Origin: Tethya wilhelma
Lineage: Eukaryota > Porifera > Demospongiae > Tethyida > Tethyidae
Length of the DNA: 64,000 nt
NCBI GenBank assembly: GCA_964030475.1
Contig: CAXIPT010000005.1
Coordinates: 1,458,741 to 1,522,740, forward strand
Direction of reading: 5' to 3'
Shown here: one piece after another, positions 1 through 21,100 of the stretch
How positions within the stretch are numbered: the first letter of the stretch is position 1
Layout: every line of letters begins with the position of its first letter
Notes under the pieces: model-generated
What the model saw: only the letters and a program-made list of their open reading frames with translations
What the model was told of the DNA's origin: nothing
Database searches by the model: none
Made by a program: the position numbers and the translations under genes

Positions 1-419
1 AATTCGATTACAAAGCTCTTGTACTGACGCATGCATGCATGTATGTTATGTAGCTGTACAATGGTTGTACCCAAACGATCGAGTGCATTGTTCCTAATTC
101 TCTCCCACTCACAATACATACCTAGTGTGTGGGTGACTGTGTGTGTGTGTGTCTCTTGAGAGTCACATCTTTCGAGTGGCTGTGAACATGAAATTATGGT
201 CACTTATGGCCATGTGACTTGAGAGGCATGCAAACCATAATTATTACAACCACACAGTACTTACATTGATGAAATGTGTGTGGTGCAACTATTAAATCTT
301 ACGCAACCCAAAGGAAGCCTTGTCTTTTGTTTATGGTAGACCTACTAGCCTGTGTGGTCTCTTAATCTGTTTAAATGATGTCTAAAACCATTACTACTAA
401 ATCTTACACAACCCAAAGG

Positions 420-563
420 CTGAGGAGGTATGACACAAGTGCTGTGCTGGCAAGCGGGTGCATGTGATCAACTCTCATTGTGAAGTATTGCGGTCACATG
501 ATTAGAATGTAATGAACGGACTTGCCAGCTCAGCAAAGGTGCACTCGTGTCGTACCTCCTCTG
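420..563. mobile_element. 144-bp MITE with imperfect inverted ends and a ~9-bp target duplication
   Basis: The left end reads CTGAGGAGGTATGACAC and the right end, reverse-complemented, reads CAGAGGAGGTACGACAC; similarity continues for about 40 bp. It is flanked by acccaaagg (411-419) and acccaatgg (564-572), while the empty paralogous site at 305-315 carries this word once. A 9-bp duplication would suit a Mutator-like element and 8 bp a hAT-like one. No coding sequence is present. Confidence 0.75.
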
Positions 564-602
564 ACCCAATGGAAGCCTTGTCTTTTGTTTATGGAAGACC
601 TA

Positions 603-810
603 CCGTATAGCGGGAAAGTTTCGCGGGGTTTAACTTTCGCGGTTTTCGCGGATCACGATCCATCCGTGAAAGTTTTTATCCGCGAAAATTTTCGAAATGT
701 ATTATACGTATGGGCTTGCGCACAGCTCATCCGCGAAAGTTAAACTGCAAAAATGTTTGACTAGAGACTTCCGCGAAAGTTTGACACTGTGAAACTTTCC
801 CGCTATACGG
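603..810. mobile_element. 208-bp MITE with TA target duplication
   Basis: The inverted ends are CCGTATAGCGGGAAAGTTT on the left and the complement of the same word on the right (AAACTTTCCCGCTATACGG). The interior repeats 'cgcgaaagtt'-like words on both strands. It is flanked by TA at 601-602 and 811-812, whereas copy A of the host duplication has a single TA at the same place. This fits a Tc1/mariner-type non-autonomous element. Confidence 0.85.
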
Positions 811-971
811 TACTAGCCCTGTGTGGTCTCTTAATCTGTGTAAATGATGTCTTAAACCATTACTTTGTGAACAAATTGGTAACTACTAAATCCATCAGTC
901 TCATGTGTAAACACCGGACACCAATTACACACACACATACACAATGTCATGTGCACACCCACTATTAACAG

Positions 972-3900
972 GAACTGATGTAGTGGTGATCCTCCAACCT
1001 CCTCGGCTGACAGTGATGGAAGGAGAAAAGGCCATCTTTTCTTGTTCTCCTTTCTTCCCAACAGCTCTACCCATCCTAGAGCGGGATGGTTTCATCGTCA
1101 CAAGGAGAGAACACCCTCGGATTAGTTTCGTCGATCTGGCGTCACCGTCGGGAGTAGCTAGTGAAGGAAATCGGACGTTCACTCTCAGGGATGTGTCGTT
1201 GGAGGACAATGGGAGTACCTTCAGATGTGTCATTGGACCATTTGTCTCTAACATACTCACTTTGAATGTAGTCGGTGAGTAAATTCAGTTCATTTTCACA
1301 AACTTGGTGTGTGACAGACATTATTGTTTTTTTTCCTATTCCCCACATATAGTGTCTCCTGTTGTGACTGGATTCTCTGGTACCCTGCTAGTATTGGAGC
1401 ACGGCAGTGAAAGGAGAACATTAGACTACAGTGTGTTTGCAGTTCCTCCCCCATTGTCATTCACTTGGTTCCACAATGGAGCAGTGTTCAGAGGAAACCA
1501 AAGGGTGTCTGTGCAGGGCAGGAATAAAACCAGGCTGGTTGTCAGCAGAGCAACGAGAGAAGATGCAGGGAACTACACCTTCATTGTGACAAACTCTGCT
1601 GGAGTTGGATCACTTTCAGTGCTACTGAGAGTAGAATGTAAGCTACACTTAATACTATTCATCATCCTGCATGGTTCATGAAAGAACTAGGGAAAAGGAG
1701 AAAAATTTTTTGGAGATCTACCTAGCTGGGATTGAACCCTAGTCTTTTGAATTCTAGTCGAATGCTCTTACCACTAAGCTACTAGTAACTCACAGGTGTT
1801 GGAGCAGACAATAGTAGTATTCATTGATACATACCATTCAAATTTTACAAGCTATATAATTATATAGCTATATCTCAAGGGCACAGATGTGTAGTTGTGT
1901 GACCAGCATGTCAGTCATGTTTAGAATGCCACTGATCTCTCTATGCTGTTTGTGTGATTTTAGATGATAAGTTCCTACACTCTCCTCGCGATGTGACAGT
2001 GATGGAAGGAGCTGTGATCACGATGAACTGTAATCACAGTTTTGGTCTGGCCTATGTGTGGAGATCAACCACAGGAATCATCAGTGAACGAGACACCAAG
2101 GTGAATCAAACAGTGCATAGTAATTATACAGGAAACAAAAACACAACAGATTGTGGGATATCGAAGGTCATTGTTTATCTTTATTCTCTTTAGGTTGATA
2201 TCACAGCGACTGGGAGGACGTTGAGGTACGGGCCTGTGGACCATAGTGATCATTTATTAGAACTCTTCTGTATCGTCCATTCTGAAATGGGCCAACTGTA
2301 CACCTCCCCTCTAGGAACACTTACAGTAAAAAGTATGCCCAAGTTTTGTCATCTGGAATCAAGTTTGTTACTTCATTTCTTTTCACTCTGCACAGCCCCT
2401 CCATTAATACTTGCACCAGAATCACTTACAGTTATCGAAGGCACCGACATTCAACTCAACTTCAACATAAGAGGATATCCTCCACCCATTTCACTCAATT
2501 ACCTTTATAACGACCAGGAACTTCCCCTCCCATCAATTGATGGTCGAATGAGAGCCGGCAGCGACGACAGTGGTGCGTTGATCATTGAGCGTGTGTCGCG
2601 ACACGACGCAGGGAACTATACTTTAGAGGTCGAGAATCCACTAGGAGAAGTGTGTGCAACTATACAACTCAATGTCTTATGTAAGTGCAAAAACTCTATC
2701 ATAGGCAATACATTAAAAAGCACTCTTTTTTTCCAATAGATGCCCCTGTTATTACCCCACTAATATCCACCCCTGTCGTGATTCGGGTCGATTCAACAAT
2801 CACCATTCGTTGTGGAGAAGATGCAATTGCTAATCCTCCTCCTAGCTTCTCGTGGACGTACGACAATGTTACTTCCAAACTGAGAAGACTTCAGCCTGGT
2901 GGTGATCCTCGCATCAGTGTGGATGTAGAGAGTGGTGTTGTAAGGGTGGAGAATGCTCGCTATTCTGACTCAGGAGTATATACATGTTTGGCTAGGAACA
3001 CCATTGGAAGCAGTAGCATCAGTATCACTGTTCTAGTTAGAGGTATGCTTACTAAAGGAACTTACTTTCCACTTACTGTGGGACTTTTAAGTCTTCATAC
3101 ATAATCATAAATGGAATTCAAACAGGAAGTATGGCTACAGTTCTGTTCCAGTAATTTAGCCTCAGGCAACCACAAAAACAACCCCTAATTACTACACATT
3201 ATTGAATTATGCTCTTTGAAACATTATTCAACTGTTCTTGCTATCCAAATCAGTTCTGTCTGTTTTCTTCTCATTTTGTTCTCCATTGCTCAGATCCTCC
3301 AAGTCCCCCTCGAGAAGTGTACACCATTCAAGTGGGAACCACGTGGGCACTAGTAGCGTGGACTCGCCCAGCAGACAATGGGAGCTTTCCTCTCTCAATG
3401 TACTCGCTATCTGCCTCTCCCCAGTCAATGTACTACCAAACCAACAGCACAGAGCCCAAAATACTCACAGACGCCATCAGCTCTGATTTCGACGAATTCG
3501 GTGATACCTTGGATAGAGGATTTCAAACCAATACAGCATGTGTTGAGCACACCTGTGAAGTGACTCACACAAGTGTTGATGTAAGTGGCGGCATCCAACA
3601 GGCTACTAACGTGACTGGTCTCATCCCGGCAGTGAACTACTCTCTGATTGTGTTTGCATTCACGAACGGTTCTAACCTTCGCAGTGATCCCAGTCAGCCC
3701 ATCCACTTCACCACAGACAAATACGGTGTGTATGGTAGTATAGCCTTGTTCCCAGGCTTCACAGGAGGAGAGCCTGGGAACGAGGCTATGGTAGTACTGG
3801 TACATAGAAATGGCCCAGAAGGCCTGGCCAACATGTATAATACAAATATTCACACGAATAAGCATATCACTGACCATATATACATACATACATGCTAGAG

Positions 3901-4576
3901 ATTTGAAACCATTATTTTGTTACTAATTTACCATCTTCTTTCTGTCTTCTTTGTTTGAATATTCTAGTATCTGGTGTAGGAACTGTCTTTGCTACTGTCT
4001 ATGGACCAGGGTCAATGCTGGTCAATTGGACTCTGGCATTCTCTGGAGGCTGTCCTATATTGTATTTCGAAGTGGCCTACAAGAAAGTTGATTCTGAGCA
4101 GTGGACACTAGCTCTCGTGTTTGGATCTGATTCCAGTACCGCCATTCCTCCAGACTTTAGATCGTGGATAGTACGAGGCTTGGAATCAGATGCACTCTAC
4201 ACTGTTAGAGTATTAGCAGTGAATGAAATAGGGAGAGGTGATTACACCGAACTTCCTGAGCCTGTTTTGAGCCACCCGATAGGAGCACCTGGAACCCCCT
4301 CACAACCAACCATTATCGGTTGGGCTAACAACTATGCTATCGTCAACACATCGCTAGCTAAACTTGGATCATCTGAAGAGACATTCATTAGTATTGTTCT
4401 GTTTAAGAATGGTACTGAGATGGCCACGGTGCACACAGCGCTAGCCGGGGATTATGTAGCCAACAGCTCACTTCAAGTGACCTTTGGTAACTCGAGCTAT
4501 AAGGGAGAATTTCAATTCAGTGCCTACGCTTCCAACACATTTGGAGATTCTGATTTGAGTATCCCTTCAGAATTTG
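972..4576 (+). CDS. Ig/FN3 cell-surface receptor or adhesion protein (partial)
   Basis: Eight exons can be read: 972-1274, 1353-1637, 1964-2100, 2194-2332, 2396-2680, 2740-3042, 3294-3725 and 3968-4576. They encode five Ig-like domains followed by about three fibronectin-III-like modules. The first, third and fifth Ig domains keep the disulphide cysteines; the fifth is canonical (TIRC, FSW, YTC). The second and fourth lack both cysteines. Each domain unit has a length divisible by three and is bounded by phase-1 introns, as expected of shuffled extracellular modules. N-glycosylation sequons are frequent (NYT, NDT, NNS-type). No signal peptide, transmembrane segment or cytoplasmic part is seen, so the gene is incomplete at both ends; the 3' part may be lost at the N at 4897. 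It could be a receptor kinase, a receptor phosphatase or an adhesion molecule, and the visible part does not decide. Confidence 0.8.
1715..1789 (-). repeat. tRNA-derived SINE or tRNA pseudogene
   Basis: On the minus strand there is an A-box-like word TAGCTTAGTGGTAAGAGC and a B-box-like word GGGTTCAATCCC, in tRNA order and spacing. The anticodon arm has the loop CTAGAAT (AGA in the anticodon position). A second, differently decayed copy lies at 37832-37901 on the plus strand. It sits in the intron between the second and third Ig domains. The degenerate stems argue against a working tRNA gene. Confidence 0.6.
3741..3788. mobile_element. 48-bp snap-back element with perfect 8-bp target duplication
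   Basis: The element starts TAGCCTTGTTCCCAGGCT and ends AGCCTGGGAACGAGGCTA, which pair with one mismatch around a short loop. It is flanked by TGGTAGTA at 3733-3740 and again at 3789-3796. An 8-bp duplication suits the hAT superfamily. It lies in an intron only about 15 bp past the donor at 3726. Confidence 0.8.
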
Positions 4577-4897
4577 GTATGATTAGCTTTAATTAACTCC
4601 AATGATCTGTATATTTATATTATGCGCCTGCTGCTTAATGTGAGCACAGAGTATTGTACCACACTCTGCATGGTGGAAAATCGATTTCACGTTTAATTTG
4701 GAATTCCAAGTACTGTTGTTGGTTGTATGGTTTTTGGTTCTCCACATTTAATTATCTGTGTTTGCACACACACATACATACACATATATACATACCCTGA
4801 AGCGTTTCAAAACATTGAAGAAGTTTCAGCTCCACAAAGTAAGTAACCAAACACATGTAAACATACATTGCTCCACATTCTTCAATGAATTCACANG
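4577..4897. other. Non-coding stretch ending in a probable contig join (N at 4897)
   Basis: After the last receptor exon there is AT-rich sequence and a short (CA)n tract. The single N at 4897 interrupts the TOM70 reading frame. Both converging genes are incomplete here: TOM70 would need about 1 kb more coding sequence, and the receptor lacks membrane and 3' exons. A collapsed assembly gap is the simplest explanation. Confidence 0.6.
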
Positions 4898-6228
4898 ATT
4901 CACCATTCTCCCCATTCGTCTGTTCACTGGTATTGATTTGGTCATGTGACTCTGTTGTTGATTCTGATTGGTCCACTTTAGGGGAAGGTTTGACTCGACT
5001 ACTCCATAACTGTTTTAATCTCTCCTCTGAGAGGTCGTCTAGAGGTCAAAGTTCACAAAGGTCAAAAACACCAAAAATGTAAACAAGGTCTACTTACCAT
5101 TCCATAAGAATGAGTCGAAGTAAGTCTTCACTAAATGCTTAGTAGGAGCAAGAGGTCCCAATTTCTATAAATAACAAACACTTTGACAGATGTATACAAG
5201 TCTGATCACACCATGGACTCACAGGGAAGTGTTGGTCTGCCTGCTCCTTCCCCACATCCTTGAGGAGGTTAGGGACCATCTGAGAGAGAGGTCTGGCCTG
5301 GGCATTATCAAGGAGCAGCACACGAGTCACATCTACACACAACGACAAAGATCAACCATCACAGTTTCATGAACGATTGAAAACAAAGCTCCAATTGGTG
5401 TGTCTTTCTTACCAAGAAGAGCCTCCTTCTTGTTGCCCATTGCCTCGTGGACTTTAAGTCTTCGTGTAAGAGCTTTGACATAGCGTTTGTTCAGCTCGAG
5501 AGCTTTGTTACAGTGGTCAAGAACTGCAAGTGTGTGACTGGCTTTTTCATCCTCGTCTGTGGCTCTGCTAGCCTATACAAAAACAAGCACACAGTTAAAC
5601 AGTCAAGCTCAGTGAAACAGTTGAATGAAGAGTACGATAGGAATTCAACACTCACTCTACACTCACCATACTGTCGTATGCTGCAGCAATGTTCTGATGG
5701 AAGGTGGCAATGTCTACCGTCTCTTCAGGTGGACACACACGTATTGCCTCCTCGTAACATTTGATTGCTTCCATGAACTTTTGTTGCTTGTAAAAGTCAT
5801 TTCCTTGTAGCTTGATGGCTTTGGCTTGCTCGAGAGTATTCTACAATACATCATCATTACATCATACACAAAAGGGACCTCTTCGTACTAAGCATGGCTA
5901 TATTGGATGAATATTGCATCACCCCTTATTCTATTTAATGCACACCTACCCCATTCACCCTGTACAGACTGCCATGGCTCACCTGTGCTGCGGGTTTCGT
6001 TGCACTGGTGGTAGTCGGGACAGAACCATCCTCACTCGTCGTTTGAGAAGTAGATCCCTTCTTAGTAGCAGCCGCTGAGGACCCGGCGACCTCTACCCCT
6101 CTCCCGCGCCCCGATCTCCGTGAATTTACGACGTAACACAACGCAGCGCCCCCCGCTACTGTCAGAGCACCAGCTCCCACCAACAGAGCGAGTTGCCACT
6201 TTGTTAAACCCTTGCTTTCATCACTCAT
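4898..6228 (-). CDS. TOMM70: Mitochondrial import receptor TOM70, N-terminal half (truncated)
   Basis: TOM70 sits in the mitochondrial outer membrane and receives Hsp70/Hsp90-bound precursor proteins. Exons on the minus strand are 5983-6228, 5667-5840, 5413-5572, 5223-5332, 5098-5164 and 5038 down to the N at 4897. The N-terminus (MSDESKGLTKWQLALLVG...) carries a single hydrophobic anchor at about residues 11-33 and then a Ser/Thr-rich linker. TPR motifs follow: a clamp-type first TPR (KLQGNDFYKQQKFMEAIKCY), a second with ALELNKRYVKALTRR, and then the DVTRVLLLD segment typical of animal TOM70. The last readable part (DDLSEERLKQLW) corresponds to the middle of the family; the usual protein is about 600 residues and the C-terminal TPR half is missing. 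The loss is probably an assembly gap and not a real truncation. Confidence 0.9.
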
Positions 6229-6478
6229 CTCTGACTTCCTCGAGCACAGTATGCTGTTTGAACACGTGTACCTGCAACATCACGTGATAGCTCGTGCCCC
6301 ACCCACAATTACTTACAGTTGCATTGCATAATGGTCACAAGCAAGTGGATGGACATTGGTATTTACATGCCACGATATGCAGATGGAGAGGGGTAAACAT
6401 GTATATATGCAGCAGATTAGTATGACATACTAACTACTTAGTGATAGAGTTGCCAGTATTATAGACTGCAGTCTTTTC

Positions 6479-16332
<9,854 letters not shown>

Positions 16333-16787
16333 GTTGCAGTTCAAATTCTAGTGATTCTCCTTCCTGATATAGCCAAAGGGTATTCTTTTTAGTACCGACC
16401 TTCACAGGCAAAGGGAAGAGAAAAAGGAAGCCAGAAATACTTTGAACTTTGATAGCCTTTATTGTGCAGCTGCAGTGTCCCTGTCTTTTGCGGCAGCTGC
16501 TAACCTAACTTCCAGTGGCGCGCATTCTTTTGACCGCTTCCTGCTTAGCACCGGAAAAGCATATGTGCACGTGGCCAGTGCAGAGTGATATAAAAACACC
16601 TGTACCTCAAGATTGTCAACTGCTTTCTATCACAAGTTTCCTCAAAATTGTTGCAGAAAAAGAACAGGTTTCGTTGTTTGATAGACATTGATTTTCACAG
16701 CTCTGTAAGAATAGAACTGATATCTCAACCGGTTTCACTGGTGTAAGAACTGTTCAACAACTTCACAAATCACCGAGTAAACTTACC
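16333..16787. promoter_or_regulatory. Head-to-head intergenic region, Na+/K+-ATPase / ETS
   Basis: The 455 bp between the two divergent start codons (16332 on minus, 16788 on plus) must hold both 5' UTRs and promoters unless there are upstream non-coding exons. A CACGTG E-box lies near 16568. I see no clear TATA box. The 13-base motif found at three other promoters in this window is absent. Confidence 0.55.
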
Positions 16788-18107
16788 ATGATGGCCACAA
16801 AAATCTCTCGTGTGAGGCGACACAGCATCTCTTCTCTTGAAGAAGCTAAGCTAGTCGTAGAGACAGACTCGTTTGCAACAAGGCAATCCAAAAAACGACA
16901 ATTGGACGACAATGAAGAGACGTCCCCTGCGAAGAGATCATGTCACACATTGGCTGAAGCTCTCAGTTGCAACTCTGCAGCTGAAGAGCCCATTTCCATT
17001 TCAGGAGGTAAGACAGAAAAACCTATTCTTCTCAATAATATTATATCAATTTTTGCAAGTATTACTGCAATTGGCAAACAAGTAAAAAAGGATGATGAGG
17101 TGGTATTAAATAATAATGCTTAACTGCATTGTCTTTTACAAATTAAAGCTCAAAGCCATGCATGTTGCATTATTATAAGTTTCAGTTTGCAACAGGATCT
17201 GGTGACTTCCTGGGTATATCCTCATCTCTCTCTTGAATACATAGGTAGCTTAGTTAGGTTTCAGTGGGCAGCCAGGAAGGGGTGCAAACTATTGTTATAT
17301 CCTGTGAAATAGCTAGATCAAATTTACATGATAAATTAATGTATATGAACATGTACTGTCACACATGCACATGCACTACTCAGATCCTGCAAAATGGTCT
17401 CAGAAGCAAGTGCATCAATGGTTAGAGCTGGCTGCTCAGGAGCTGGGACTCAACCCGATTAAACTTGCTAGCTTCAATCTCTCTGGTGCACAGCTCTGTG
17501 CTCTCAGTAGAGAAGAATTTCTGGAGCGAGCACCAGCCTACACTGGTGATGTTCTCTACTCTTATCTCCATCTCATCAGAGCAAAAAGCAGCAGTAAGTT
17601 TAACCAAATTTGGTTAAGTGTCCTATTTTCAGTTTAGTAAAGAAATAGTCCACAATAGTATAATTATCACTATAGTGCCCTCCTCCATCCTATTAACTAC
17701 ATTTTGAGTCATTTTTGGAGGATTTGTGGTGGAACAAAAGCTTTCCTCTTTTCAACCAAAGAAAGCTAACCGTAAAAAGAAACAAGGAAAAGTGTTTCCT
17801 GCATTCTCACTCCATGGGTGTCAGTATTAGTGGCAATATGCACTCTCAGTGTGGTCAATGTGGTCAGACTCCTGTAGAGTTTAAAACAACAGGCCATTCT
17901 TATCTTATGTGTCACTTCCTCCATTCACTGTAGTACTAGTTGGCCTCAAATGTATCTAGGCCTGATACCTAATAAGGAAGTTGGGGTGTTAGGTTGGCTT
18001 TTCCTCATTTCCTGGAATTGGAGGCTTTCTGCCCATGCATGCATGAATCTCATTGAGTACCAGCTCAGTGGTGGGTGATGATTTCACTATAAATATTGGC
18101 TTTTCCC

Positions 18108-18142
<35 letters not shown>

Positions 18143-21100
18143 TCCCACATGACCGCAAAATAATCAACAAATAGAAAAGGGGAAGTACACTCGATAAGCT
18201 AGTGGCTTGTTGCATGTACCACACCTGCAGGATGTACATGCATGTACATGTAGATATAGACTACAAGTTCCTGTAAACGTTAAACAAACATGGCTGGCTC
18301 ACACGCTCAATTCTAAGTTTAAAGCTTTTTGTGATTCTCACTTCCCTTACAGTGCCCCTAAACTCGTGTAGACTGGAGCACAAAGCAGCTGTCTCTCTTG
18401 AAGGGAAGGATTTGAACTCTCCAGGATTCAACATGGGAGCCTGCATGTCTCCTCTACTGTTTCCTGGTTCCCTCAGTGAACTACAGGCACTTTTGAGTGA
18501 GTAGTAGTGTAGAGTACAAATAGATCAAGTTTTAAATCAACAGGACATATCATGAACTCTCTTAATTTGAGATAAACTGATATATGAACTGACAATCATT
18601 ATAAATTACATTTCTTTTTTTGTGTGTGTGTGCACGTGCAACTATCTACAGACAGACAGTCTGTGGCAGCTGCTCAAGAGAACATGTGTCTTCCTTATTT
18701 ACGACCTCCAGGATTTTTTGGTAAGTTGAGCCAACACACCGTGAGTGACACTGATTCTTTTACACTCATTAACTCTCTTTCTCACATATATAACCCACAG
18801 TTCCATCTCAGCTACTGGCTAACCCGATGCTACTAGCTGGTCTTCAGTCCTACCCTCTCCCTTCTCCCACGCCAAGAAACATACTAAAAGGTGTGTGTGC
18901 ATTTAATATATGGCATGTATACAGATGAAATAGAGAGTTTGTGTGAAGATATACTCATACGTATGTCTGTGTAGTCTGCTATTGTTTGTGTACTATGCAG
19001 TTGGGCATATCCGTGCAGACTTGACAAGTTTGTCAACTCTAGTCTGTTACTCTGGGTCTCTAAAGAGCACAGTGTAATAATAGTCACAGAGACAGCTCAA
19101 AATAGATTCCTCAGGTAATAGTCCACTTCCTGGCTGGGACTGGGAAGCTAATGACCCTTTTCCTTTCTAGACAGTGAACCTTGTAATGCAGCTCTTCCTG
19201 TGGTATATCCTGTGTTGTTTCCTGTCAGTGGACTCACTTTGTGTATTTGTGTGGGTGTAATCAGGTTATGAATAATGAAGGAAGTTTGAATTACACACAC
19301 ACTACCAAACAATGTAAACACAGCAACTAACTTTTGAACCACAAATAATGCCTACCTAAACTATTCCAGGACACTACTAACTACTGTTTGCTACAGATTT
19401 GGCTTTGTTGCACAATAAATAGTTAAGAAGGACACTTCCAATATAAATTTATATAGTATCTCTGGTTAAGTCTAAATATAGATTTCAGTTCAGCTATGCT
19501 TGGTATTGTAAGCCAAAAGGAATTTTGACTTCCATTCTACAGTACACACAAGTTTTGAGGGTATACTTACAGTGCATGAAACTTGAGAAGAAGAAAGCTA
19601 GCCATAACTGATTGTGCAGCTTAATTTGATAGTTTCTTCTTGGGAATGCCTGGAAATACATACCATGCTTAGGATTCCAAGCAGTTATAAAAGACAAAAT
19701 CTCTTACATAACTTAGTTCTCTAGCTACACACTAGCCTGCGTATTTTGTAGGAATTTGGATGTACAATGTACATCCATTTCCTGTCACTCCCGGGTATAC
19801 AATGTCAATGCATATATGCATAGTGAGCACTATACAGCTGCCCAAAGGGATTACTTCAGTACTCACTGGTTTCGCTTTTCCTCCTCATGTTTATCAACAG
19901 TGTTAGCCTATAGTTTCACTGTTAGTCTTGTGGTAGATAATAAGACATTGTGAAATGTTGAAATGTGTCCATAAAACCAGTACCTGGAAAACCCGCAATA
20001 AATTCCAAACTCTCACTATACACTTCTCCCCCCACTCACACACACGCACATGCAATCCCTTCAGACATTACTGACCAGTGGAGTGCCTATTCCAGTCTCT
20101 TAGGTCTCAGTCCGGCTGCAGCGACGGTAGGATCCACCCTGCCCCTCTCTACCTCTCCCACCTCCAGCAGCACTTTAACCGCCGCCTTACGGGACCCACA
20201 GCCGGTCACCTCGACTACGCTGCAGCAGATGCTCCATCCTCCCCCTACCGGTGGTTCGAGAACACCGTCGCCATCACACTCTCCACACCCTCATCCCTTC
20301 ACCCCTCACAGCTCCACCACTAACATGACAGCACAGGTCCACCAATTCAACGCCTCTCCGGTGCTCTCTCATGCCACCACGGGCACTCCCAGTCCGAGAC
20401 CAGCCGGAGGACACTCCACTCCCTCTCCCCAGCCCCGCCCCCTGCCGGGGGTAAGTGATATGAATGTACATGTGCCTGCCGTGAGACCCAAGACCACTCC
20501 GACCCACCTGCCTCCCATACCCACCACCGGCAGTTCACCTCTTATCAAGTCTGATGATGTTCCAGCCACACCAGCTTCCCCGTATCCAGGACAACAGGGT
20601 CAGTAATCCAGTAAATGTAATATTGGTTTACTTTGGTGTCATGTACATTTAAGGTGGCAAGCAACTGCACTATAGTACAGAAAGAGTGGATAATTATTAG
20701 TATTGAGCAAATCACAATCTTTGTTTTTATTACCTCACTGGTAGGACTTGAACTTGTAACCATGCAACGTACATTTGAGTCTAGCACTCTGGTCTTCTTT
20801 GCTATAGTGACAGTAGACAGTGTATGGCTTTCATAGTGTTAAGTAATTGTGTTGTCAAAACCTAGTTAGCTATTTACTGATACCATATTATGAAGAAAAT
20901 TTTCAAAGAGCTGTTGAATAGCTTAGTGAAAACTCGACCAAATGATTCTTGATTCATAGAAAAGCTGATTATGCATGCAGGCTGAGTGTTTGTACATGTA
21001 AGTGTATAAATTAAGTAAAGCTGTCAAAGACCTACAGTTTCAGTAACAGAGCATCGAGGAGTGACTTGCAGGAACTGGAGAGATGTGATGCAGGAAGAAT

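Larger units (their letters stand above)
289..865. repeat. Tandem duplication of a ~106 bp segment, second copy split by two insertions
   Basis: Copy A is about 289-394. Copy B begins at 394 and reads 394-419, 564-602 and 811-865 once two inserts (420-563 and 603-810) are removed. Both copies share the words 'gaagccttgtcttttgttta' and 'tgtgtggtctcttaatctgt'. Copy A therefore shows the uninterrupted site for each insertion. Confidence 0.85.
1..971. other. Non-coding stretch with nested repeats
   Basis: I see no convincing exon here. Short (GT)n tracts lie near 135-155. From 289 onward the DNA is a duplicated segment of about 106 bp carrying two small transposon insertions, described separately. 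An ORF at 522-743 lies largely inside one of these transposons and is not a gene. The stretch is probably upstream or intronic sequence of the Ig/FN3 receptor, whose first visible exon opens at an acceptor at 970-971. Confidence 0.6.

Noticed and set aside
522..743. 73-aa ORF
   Set aside because: It runs from a duplicated repeat into a MITE; no coding character or splice context.
20274..20569. Minus-strand ORFs opposite the ETS gene
   Set aside because: They are shadows of the Ser/Pro-rich coding exon 20065-20598 on the plus strand.
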